Of a DNA stretch of 5,114 nucleotides, positions 1 through 4,796 are shown one piece after another (within the stretch, counting starts at the first letter, position 1; every line of letters begins with the position of its first letter). The stretch spans positions 1 to 5,114 of the forward strand of contig JAUWSD010000111.1 of the NCBI GenBank assembly GCA_030610225.1, given 5' to 3'. The notes beneath the pieces were generated by a model. The model made no database searches. It saw only the letters and a program-made list of their open reading frames with translations, and was not told the DNA's origin. The translations under genes and the position numbers were made by a program. The DNA comes from Chloroflexota bacterium (GTDB taxonomy: Bacteria; Chloroflexota; Anaerolineae; Anaerolineales; UBA11579).

Positions 1-197
1 GGGTAAGTTATTCCTAGCTTGTCTCCAAGACCGGACACATCGCTGGCCCCCGTATTATGCAGATGCATCAATGCTCCAATATGTGACATCGAAAAACCGC
101 TTGTTTTTGAATATCTGATTACGCTTTGCATCTTTTGAAACATAAATAACCTTGCTACTTCCTGAAGTTGCGTTACAAATGTGTCAGATTGATTCAT
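1..197 (-). CDS. MarR-family transcriptional regulator (N-terminal part, cut by window edge)
   Basis: Reading the minus strand from the ATG at 197 gives an open frame of 65 codons that runs off the left edge. It begins MNQSDTFVTQLQEVARL, continues with a long first helix, then has SMSHIGALMHLHNTGASD followed by VSGLGDKLGIT. This matches the start of a MarR protein: helix 1 for dimerisation, helix 2 with a leucine-rich 'ALMHLHNTG' segment, then the first helix of the winged helix-turn-helix. A purine-rich AGAGAG lies about 7 nt before the ATG. The recognition helix and wing are outside the window, so ligand and targets cannot be guessed. The strong promoter and overlapping palindrome upstream suggest autorepression. 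MarR membership is inferred from sequence pattern only, but is likely; the gene is too short for the usual ORF callers because it is truncated. Confidence 0.72.
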   Translation of the reverse strand, partial: MNQSDTFVTQLQEVARLFMFQKMQSVIRYSKTSGFSMSHIGALMHLHNTGASDVSGLGDKLGITY

Positions 198-213
198 ATT
201 TTATCTCTCTTAT

Positions 214-233
214 TAGTTAAGTACACTAAACTA
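214..233. promoter_or_regulatory. Candidate MarR operator: 20-bp palindrome
   Basis: The plus strand reads TAGTTAAGTACACTAAACTA. Eight of the ten base-pair positions are symmetric (TAGTT.AGT..ACT.AACTA). The site lies 17 bp before the MarR start codon and covers most of the -10 box and the expected transcription start. Size, symmetry and position fit a MarR-family dimer site that represses its own gene. Binding itself is inference. Confidence 0.6.
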
Positions 234-258
234 TAAACTGTGATTATGTATTTGTCAA
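230..258 (-). promoter_or_regulatory. Sigma70-type promoter of the MarR gene
   Basis: On the minus strand a perfect -35 TTGACA (258-253) is followed after exactly 17 bp by TATAGT (235-230), five of six matches to the -10 consensus. Transcription would start near 223, giving a leader of about 25 nt. The palindrome at 214-233 overlaps the -10 and start site. Confidence 0.72.
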
Positions 259-290
259 TCCTTTTCCTGGGAACAGAAATCACTTTTTCC

Positions 291-321
291 ATAAAAAAAG
301 CCGGGACATATACCCGGCTTT
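291..321 (-). terminator. Intrinsic terminator after the CpaE-like gene
   Basis: AAAGCCGGG (297-305) and CCCGGCTTT (313-321) form a perfect 9-bp stem with a 7-nt loop. On the minus strand the stem ends in an uninterrupted run of seven T (299-293), so it stops transcripts coming from the CpaE-like gene, whose stop codon lies about 25 nt upstream. The plus-strand tail (TTTACTT) is poor. It also insulates the MarR promoter at 230-258 from upstream transcription. Confidence 0.88.
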
Positions 322-346
322 ACTTACTGAAATTAGTAATTTTAAA

Positions 347-1504
347 CTAATCCAATTCCAAAATTCCTGTGTTGTGGACGATCATTATCCCGGCGATATC
401 ATTTAATACCAAATTGACAACATCCTCCGGAAATTCCTGCGCATAAGGCACCTGCTGATTTATTGAATGATTCATCTTATTCTCTGCAAAGGGGATCGCT
501 CTCTGGATTTTCAATTCATACTTGTCTTCGATCTCGGATTTCGTTAGTCCCTCCCGCCCTACAGCGCGATTCAAGATCGGGAATACTTTTGTTTTTTGGA
601 TCCCGGCTTCTTCAAGATATGCCAAAGTCTTCAGGGTAAGGTCCACCGTAACAAAATCAGCACCAAAAACAGCCACCACAAAATCTGACCTCTTCAGGAT
701 CGGCAGACTAATCCGTGAGAGGGTTTTCCCCAGGTCAACCAAAATATAATCATACATCTTCAAGATGCTGGCAAATAGTAAATTTAATTTATCTGGATCG
801 ATTATTTGTGCTTCCTGAGGGGTTCTTGAGCCGTGGATAAATGAAAAATTCCAAGTCTCATCATGCGAGATGCATTCCTTTAAGAAATCATGATCACATG
901 AGCCGCCTTCAGAGGCGATCTCAGCAATAGACTTGTTGGCCTTGGCGCCCGTCATCATCGCCAGAGACCCCATCGGCAGGGCCAGGTCAACAACCAGTAC
1001 GGTTTTAGGATCCACCTTTTTAGCGAGGTTGTGTGCAATATTTATACACAAAGATGAGGTTCCATTCCCGCCCTTTGCGCTGAAGAAGCTGATCAAGCGT
1101 CCTGCTTTTACATCAGGAACAATTGATTGTGGGCCTTGTATTGCTTCAATAATAGCTCTCAGCAATTCAAACTCAACATCCGGCTTTTTCACTACAAAGT
1201 CAGCAAATCCTTTTTCCAGCAAACTTTCCTTGTAGGCATCGTCTACTTTTGCGGAAAAAATGATAAATGGCACATTCCCCACCATCGGGTTTTGCCGGAT
1301 CGAATCGTAAACCATTTCACCGGTTGTGTCTGAAAGCCCCAGATCCATTATGATCAGATTGTGGGTTGATCTTGCTGCAAACCTCATTCCATCAAATCCG
1401 TTTTCAGCGATTTCCACCGAATATCCCGCTTTTTTTAATATGGAATCAATCCACTTTTGAGTAGCTTTGTTGCTCTCAATGACCAATATATTGCCTTTTT
1501 CCAT
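347..1504 (-). CDS. Response-regulator receiver domain fused to CpaE/TadZ-like MinD-ParA family ATPase
   Basis: A 385-aa protein in two parts. Residues 5-122 form a receiver domain: LIIMDLGLSD carries the likely phosphoacceptor D54, S84 is the switch Ser/Thr, and K107 in KKP is the conserved lysine. The usual acidic pair is altered to E10-S11. Residues 136-375 form a MinD/ParA-type domain: a P-loop-like SAKGGNGTSS (142-151), then VLVVDLALPMGS, then YDYILVDLG as Walker B. The lysine of GK[ST] is replaced by T149, while the deviant-Walker lysine K144 is kept; CpaE/TadZ proteins often have such a degenerate P-loop. Family members place type IV (Tad/Flp) pili at the membrane, but no tad/cpa gene is in the window, so that role is uncertain. 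The start is ATG 1504, which has GGGAG 6 nt upstream; an in-frame TTG at 1531 has no ribosome site. It lies 78 nt after cbiO with no convincing promoter between, and is closed by the terminator at 291-321. Confidence 0.85.
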   Translation of the reverse strand: MEKGNILVIESNKATQKWIDSILKKAGYSVEIAENGFDGMRFAARSTHNLIIMDLGLSDTTGEMVYDSIRQNPMVGNVPFIIFSAKVDDAYKESLLEKGFADFVVKKPDVEFELLRAIIEAIQGPQSIVPDVKAGRLISFFSAKGGNGTSSLCINIAHNLAKKVDPKTVLVVDLALPMGSLAMMTGAKANKSIAEIASEGGSCDHDFLKECISHDETWNFSFIHGSRTPQEAQIIDPDKLNLLFASILKMYDYILVDLGKTLSRISLPILKRSDFVVAVFGADFVTVDLTLKTLAYLEEAGIQKTKVFPILNRAVGREGLTKSEIEDKYELKIQRAIPFAENKMNHSINQQVPYAQEFPEDVVNLVLNDIAGIMIVHNTGILELD

Positions 1505-1582
1505 TAATTTCTCCCAAAGGTAATTAGTCAAACATTAAATATTTAAATTAATAATACCTTAATTATGCATCTTGGGAGGTTT

Positions 1583-2347
1583 TTACAATCCGTGACGTTG
1601 GAGGAGGTTGGTGTCCCGGAGCATCTCTTTAGATTCCCCATCTGCGGCAATTTCACCCTTATTGATTAGAACCATGCGGGGAAGCAGCCCCTCGACCATC
1701 TGAAGATCGTGGGTGGCGATTATCATCGCGATCGGGAGGTCGTTTAATAATTTGATCAGTGAACGCCTGGCTCGCGGATCAAGGTTTGCTGTTGGCTCAT
1801 CAAGGATCAGCATACTGGGATCCATTGCCAACACTGTCGCGATCGCGACCCTTTTCTTCTCCCCCGTGCTCAAATAGTGTGACAGCCTCTGGGCGTAGCT
1901 GCGCATGCCGACCTGACCCAGGGCCCGGTCAACTCTTTCAGCAATCTCTATTTCCGGTAATCCCATGTGTAGCGGCCCGAAAGCCACATCTTCATAAACT
2001 GTCGGTGAGAAGAGCTGGTCGTCCGGATTTTGAAACACAAATCCAACCCTTGCCCTGATGACTGGCAGGTTTTCTTTGTTCAACTGCAGGCCTACAACTT
2101 CAATTTCTCCCTCGCCTTCCAGCAGACCATTGATATTCTGCAGAAAAGTGCTTTTACCCGCGCCGTTTGGGCCTACCAACGCGACCTTCTCACACCATTC
2201 CATCTCAAATGAAACCCCGTTCAAGACTTTGCGCCCATCCGGGTATGAATAATGCAGCCCTTCGATAGAAAGAACATTTCCATGTCCCTCAAACTGAGCG
2301 CATGGGTCAATGATCTCTGTTTTTTCTTTATCATGAACAATCGGCAT
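1583..2347 (-). CDS. cbiO: Cobalt/nickel ECF transporter ATP-binding protein CbiO
   Basis: A 254-aa ABC ATPase that hydrolyses ATP in the cytoplasm to drive Ni2+/Co2+ uptake through CbiQ and CbiM. All motifs are present in order: A-loop region HYSYPDG (Y33/Y35), Walker A GPNGAGKST (59-67), Q-loop Q106 within VFQNPDDQLFSPTVYEDVAFGP (the typical CbiO/EcfA stretch), signature LSTGEKKR (159-166), Walker B LILDEP with D183 and E184, D-loop NLD, and switch H213 in IIATHDL. The signature has T161 where Gly is usual (LSGGEKKR). About 24 residues precede the usual CbiO start (VLSIEGL), but the ATG at 2347 has AGGA 7 nt upstream, overlapping the cbiQ stop, and no better start follows. It is the third gene of cbiMQO, 9 nt after cbiQ, which indicates translational coupling. 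EcfA of a vitamin transporter is the alternative, but the CbiM and CbiQ neighbours decide against it. Confidence 0.93.
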   Translation of the reverse strand: MPIVHDKEKTEIIDPCAQFEGHGNVLSIEGLHYSYPDGRKVLNGVSFEMEWCEKVALVGPNGAGKSTFLQNINGLLEGEGEIEVVGLQLNKENLPVIRARVGFVFQNPDDQLFSPTVYEDVAFGPLHMGLPEIEIAERVDRALGQVGMRSYAQRLSHYLSTGEKKRVAIATVLAMDPSMLILDEPTANLDPRARRSLIKLLNDLPIAMIIATHDLQMVEGLLPRMVLINKGEIAADGESKEMLRDTNLLQRHGL

Positions 2348-2356
2348 AATCTAATC

Positions 2357-3148
2357 CTAAAGTAATATAGCCGCAGCCTGGATCAATCCAACTGCGATAA
2401 CGGCGATCAGAGCAGCGATCCAATCTTTTTGATGCATATGATGTGGGACAACGGTCAGGAATTCGCCCTGGTATCCACGGGCCAGCATGGCCTGGTAGAC
2501 ACGTTCACTGCGCTCATATGAGCGCACGAACAGCTGCCCGACCATGTTTCCAGCCACTTTCGCCCGCCAGAGAACACTGCCGCCCTTCCTGCCGGGTATT
2601 CGGGCACTGCGGGCTGCTCTGGCGCGCAGAAGACGCTGGGTCTCTTCGCCTAAAACGAATATATAACGGTACATGAATAAAATAATTGCAACAATGATCT
2701 GTGGTACGTACAAATGCCTGAGACTGTGGGCGATATCAGGGAATGGAGTGGTGGCTGCCAGCAGGATCGCAAACTGGATCGAGAGCCAGCTCCTCAAGAA
2801 TATACTCGCAAACCTGATCAAGCCGGCATCAGAGATCGTTAACTCCCATGAGAAGAGTTTGAATTGGGCAATAGCTTCACCTGGGAGCGTGAATATTATC
2901 GTGACCGCTGCCAATATGAACGGGATCATGATCAGCGAGCGCTTGAAGACATAGCCCCAACCCAATGAAGACATCTGGCTGAGTGCGATTATGCAAGCCA
3001 GGACGAGGGCGAAAACTATCCAGCCCCCATCCGGCAGGATCAGGTTTGAGATTATAAATAGAAGTGTTAGCAGCAGTTTTACGCGCGGGTCAATGCAGTG
3101 GATGATGCTCTTTCCTGCTCTGTATTGGTCAAAACTGATCGCTTGCAT
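2357..3148 (-). CDS. cbiQ: Cobalt/nickel ECF transporter transmembrane protein CbiQ
   Basis: A 263-aa integral membrane protein, the T component that couples the CbiO ATPases to CbiM. The start carries the family motif IDPRVKLL (19-26). Hydrophobic segments lie roughly at 24-39, 43-59, 69-88, 110-133, 149-167 and 243-262. The long cytoplasmic loop holds the two coupling motifs of EcfT proteins: ARS (179-181, in RARAARSAR) and ARG (223-225, in RSYERSERVYQAMLARGY), whose arginines contact the ATPase groove. Length is normal for the family. The ATG is 4 nt after the cbiM stop with only a distant GGGAG (about 17 nt away), so its translation probably depends on ribosomes finishing cbiM. Confidence 0.93.
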   Translation of the reverse strand: MQAISFDQYRAGKSIIHCIDPRVKLLLTLLFIISNLILPDGGWIVFALVLACIIALSQMSSLGWGYVFKRSLIMIPFILAAVTIIFTLPGEAIAQFKLFSWELTISDAGLIRFASIFLRSWLSIQFAILLAATTPFPDIAHSLRHLYVPQIIVAIILFMYRYIFVLGEETQRLLRARAARSARIPGRKGGSVLWRAKVAGNMVGQLFVRSYERSERVYQAMLARGYQGEFLTVVPHHMHQKDWIAALIAVIAVGLIQAAAILL

Positions 3149-3152
3149 ATTA

Positions 3153-4115
3153 CTATGATTCTTCTCCCAGCTTTATATTACTCACCAGTCGCATTATTAT
3201 AAAGATAATCAGCATCACAAATGCTACACCGACAACACCAGCGGCAATCGTCGAAGCTCCGCTGTCACCCAATAATGGGATCGTGTAGTCGGGGAAGATT
3301 TCATAGGGTGCGTCCATTCCGGCGCCGATGAAGTTCAGGTCTTCGGCCACTCTCTCAAGCCCGTCAGGGTTCGCTGATGCAAAGGGAGAGATCAGAACAA
3401 CCAGCAGAGAGATCACGACGCCGGCAATTATCCATGCCTTTCCGCCGCGGTCCTTGACCGTTTCATCTGACACCAGTTCTGGACGCACCCTCTCGATGAA
3501 GGCCAAGGCACCAACTGTGATCAGCGCTTCACCGAATCCGATTATTACGTGTACATAGAGCATGGCCGGGAAAACGAACTGTGCTGGAGAAGTTCCGCTC
3601 AGCCAGAGCTGGATGGATGTTGCCAGCGCCCCCGCCATGACTGCCAGCCAGGCTGCCGCCCCTGCAGTCCCGTATCGCACTAGTTTGCTCTTTCCTGCTG
3701 ATGCCCGGTAAAGGCCGTAACCGATCAGGGCTGTCAGTATACCCATGTTGAGTATGTTCGCGCCCATCACGAGTAAGCCGCCGTCCTGGAAGAGCAGCGC
3801 CTGCACACCTACAACCGATGTCATCACCAGGATGGCAGCCCATGGCCCAAGAATGATGGCTGCCAAAGCACCGCCCAGGAAATGGCCGGATGTTCCTCCC
3901 GCAACAGGGAAATTGATCATCTGGGCAGCAAAGATGAATGCCGCCATAATGCCCATCAGCGGGATCTGGCGTTCATTCAGTTTCTCTTTGCTCTTATTTA
4001 CAGCAAATCCAAGCAGAATGATAACGATCACCCAGGATACCAGAGCAACGATCGTGCTCAGAAATCCATCCGGGATGTGCAGCTCAGCAGGTTTATTTAT
4101 TATTGATAATAGCAT
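3153..4115 (-). CDS. cbiM: CbiM-type metal-binding S component with C-terminal CbiN-like (PDGLE) domain
   Basis: A 320-aa multi-span membrane protein that captures Ni2+ or Co2+ for the ECF importer. HIPDGFLS (13-20) is the CbiM/NikM metal-site motif, and FPVAGGTSGHFLGGALAAIILGPW (69-92) carries the second conserved histidine, H78; HVIIGFGEALIT (189-200) is also typical. Hydrophobic spans fill residues 21-207. After a linker comes a two-helix module (227-243 and about 290-312) flanking SANPDGLERVAED (247-259), the signature of the PDGLE/CbiN-like domain, so the accessory N subunit is fused rather than encoded separately. ATG 4115 has an excellent AAGGAG 5 nt upstream, but it places 11 residues before the LeuHis pair where the family normally begins MetHis. 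First gene of cbiMQO, divergent from the Fur gene. The sequence alone does not settle nickel versus cobalt. Confidence 0.93.
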   Translation of the reverse strand: MLLSIINKPAELHIPDGFLSTIVALVSWVIVIILLGFAVNKSKEKLNERQIPLMGIMAAFIFAAQMINFPVAGGTSGHFLGGALAAIILGPWAAILVMTSVVGVQALLFQDGGLLVMGANILNMGILTALIGYGLYRASAGKSKLVRYGTAGAAAWLAVMAGALATSIQLWLSGTSPAQFVFPAMLYVHVIIGFGEALITVGALAFIERVRPELVSDETVKDRGGKAWIIAGVVISLLVVLISPFASANPDGLERVAEDLNFIGAGMDAPYEIFPDYTIPLLGDSGASTIAAGVVGVAFVMLIIFIIMRLVSNIKLGEES

Positions 4116-4120
4116 AACAG

Positions 4121-4126
4121 CTCCTT
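4121..4126 (-). promoter_or_regulatory. Ribosome binding site of cbiM
   Basis: Minus strand AAGGAG, a full Shine-Dalgarno core, 5 nt before the ATG at 4115. It supports this ATG over the in-frame CTG at 4080-4082, which would give a family-like N-terminus but has no such site. Confidence 0.8.
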
Positions 4127-4147
4127 GTCTTATCGCGATTTATGGTT

Positions 4148-4165
4148 ATTGCAAATATTCGCAAT
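4148..4165. promoter_or_regulatory. Candidate Fur-family (Nur-like) operator between cbiM and fur-like gene
   Basis: The plus strand reads ATTGCAAATATTCGCAAT: an 18-bp palindrome with 8 of 9 pairs symmetric (ATTGC.AATATT.GCAAT). The TTGCAA-N4-TCGCAA core resembles, from memory, the Streptomyces Nur box tTGCaa-N5-ttGCAA, with one base less spacing. It overlaps the -35 box of the fur promoter and starts right at the predicted transcription start of cbiM, so one bound dimer could block both. The symmetry and position are seen; the protein that binds is inferred. Confidence 0.62.
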
Positions 4166-4177
4166 TGTATGTATTAT
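4149..4177 (+). promoter_or_regulatory. Promoter of the Fur-family gene
   Basis: TTGCAA (4149-4154), 17 bp, TATTAT (4172-4177). Transcription would start near 4184 with a leader of about 27 nt. The -35 lies inside the palindrome at 4148-4165. A TATAAT at 4181-4186 with a weak TTCGCA -35 is an alternative. Confidence 0.55.
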
Positions 4178-4201
4178 ATATATAATCAACCAGAGAGTCA
4201 A
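4173..4201 (-). promoter_or_regulatory. Promoter of the cbiMQO operon
   Basis: On the minus strand TTGACT (4201-4196) is followed after 17 bp by a perfect TATAAT (4178-4173). The start would be near 4166, giving a leader of about 50 nt, too short for a cobalamin riboswitch. Its -10 coincides with the -10 of the opposite fur promoter, so the two promoters compete for the same DNA. Confidence 0.68.
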
Positions 4202-4210
4202 AAGGGAAAT

Positions 4211-4639
4211 ATGCCTAATCTTGAACATCTTACCAAAATTTTGCGGGACAGGGGATACAGGATCACAGCGCAGCGGGAAATAATCCTTGGTGCGATAGCG
4301 AGCTCAGACGACCATATGAGCGCGGAAGAGATCTATGCCAAAGTACAGGCCCGTACCTCAACCATTGATATTGCCACGATCTATAGAACTCTCGAGATGC
4401 TGGTGGAAGAGGGGTTGGCCTGCAAGACCAACCTTGGGACAGGCGAATTTATGTATGCCACATTCCAGCACGGCTCGCATATCCATCTGATCTGCAGGAA
4501 ATGCGGCGCTGTGATAGACGCAGACCATTCTGCTCTGGCTAAACTGGAAGACTCGCTTTTAGCTGATTATGGCTTCCGCCCGGACCTTCAGCACATCTCC
4601 CTTTTTGGCTTATGCGCCAAGCATGCTCAGAAGGGGTAA
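4211..4639 (+). CDS. Fur-family metal-responsive repressor, likely regulator of cbiMQO (Nur/Zur/Fur/PerR type unresolved)
   Basis: A 142-aa cytoplasmic DNA-binding protein of normal Fur length. Residues 4-80 are the winged helix: RGYRITAQR (14-22), HMSAEEIYAKV (35-45) and the recognition helix region IDIATIYRTLEMLVEEGL (52-69), a hallmark of the family. The dimerisation domain has HGSHIHLICRKCG (87-99), with H90 and H92 as regulatory metal ligands and C95/C98 as the first half of the structural zinc site. H35 and H128 are further likely ligands. The second half of the zinc site is C135-x-x-H138 instead of the common CxxC. ATG 4211 is chosen because GGG stands 4 nt upstream and the protein then starts as family members do; an in-frame ATG at 4142 would lie within the operator. 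Its place opposite cbiM and the shared palindrome suggest nickel- or cobalt-dependent repression of the transporter and itself. The metal specificity is inference. Confidence 0.9.
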   Translation: MPNLEHLTKILRDRGYRITAQREIILGAIASSDDHMSAEEIYAKVQARTSTIDIATIYRTLEMLVEEGLACKTNLGTGEFMYATFQHGSHIHLICRKCGAVIDADHSALAKLEDSLLADYGFRPDLQHISLFGLCAKHAQKG

Positions 4640-4700
4640 AAGCAAACCGTGACCCCAAGCTATCTACTTCAGAGATTGTCAAGTAACTTAGAATTTAATA

Positions 4701-4717
4701 GCAATCCGAAGGATTGC
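4701..4717. repeat. Hairpin 1 of a tandem pair (7-bp stem, GAA loop)
   Basis: GCAATCC, loop GAA, GGATTGC: a perfect 7-bp inverted repeat 61 nt after the fur-like stop codon. No T-run follows on either strand, so it is not a standard intrinsic terminator. It may be half of a dispersed REP-like element or protect the 3' end of transcripts. Confidence 0.6.
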
Positions 4718-4720
4718 CAG

Positions 4721-4737
4721 GCGACCTGAAAGGTCGC
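4721..4737. repeat. Hairpin 2 of a tandem pair (7-bp stem, GAA loop)
   Basis: GCGACCT, loop GAA, AGGTCGC: another perfect 7-bp stem with the same loop, only 3 nt (CAG) after hairpin 1. The same geometry with unrelated stem bases suggests a designed two-hairpin unit between convergent genes. Lack of a T-tract argues against simple termination. Confidence 0.6.
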
Positions 4738-4796
4738 AGAGATCAAGGTGGAGTGAGAAGAGGGTGATTAGATTTTAGTGAAGAAAAGTCTTCTCA

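Noticed and set aside
1505..1531. Longer start (TTG at 1531) for the CpaE-like protein, adding nine residues
   Set aside because: The added residues come from the DNA that contains the ribosome site GGGAG of the ATG at 1504, TTG has no site of its own, and receiver domains usually begin right after that ATG.
1535..1546. 12-bp perfect palindrome TTAAATATTTAA between cbiO and the CpaE-like gene
   Set aside because: Made only of A and T in an AT-rich gap, so it is likely to arise by chance; no nearby promoter elements make it a convincing operator.
1562..1591. Possible promoter for the CpaE-like gene (TTGTAA, CATAAT)
   Set aside because: The spacing is only 15 bp and the -35 match is weak; not enough to call.
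3529..3843. Open frame of 104 codons on the minus strand inside cbiM
   Set aside because: It lies fully within cbiM in another frame and its Arg/Gly/His-rich translation looks like a shadow of GC-rich coding DNA.
3745..4185. Open frame of 146 codons on the plus strand opposite cbiM
   Set aside because: Antisense to a well-supported gene, no recognisable domain, and it runs through the divergent promoter region.
4142..4210. Longer start (ATG at 4142) for the Fur-family protein, adding 23 residues
   Set aside because: It would put the operator and both promoters inside the coding region; the ATG at 4211 has a ribosome site and gives the normal family length.
4116..4210. Cobalamin or NiCo riboswitch in the cbiM leader
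   Set aside because: The predicted leader is about 50 nt, too short for a cobalamin riboswitch, and I see no NiCo (czcD-type) four-way-junction pattern; the region is explained by promoters and a palindrome.
4755..4795. Inverted repeat GAGAAGA/TCTTCTC and small GAAGA-TCTTC hairpin near the right-edge gene's stop
   Set aside because: Short, purine/pyrimidine low-complexity arms without a T-tract; weak support as a terminator.
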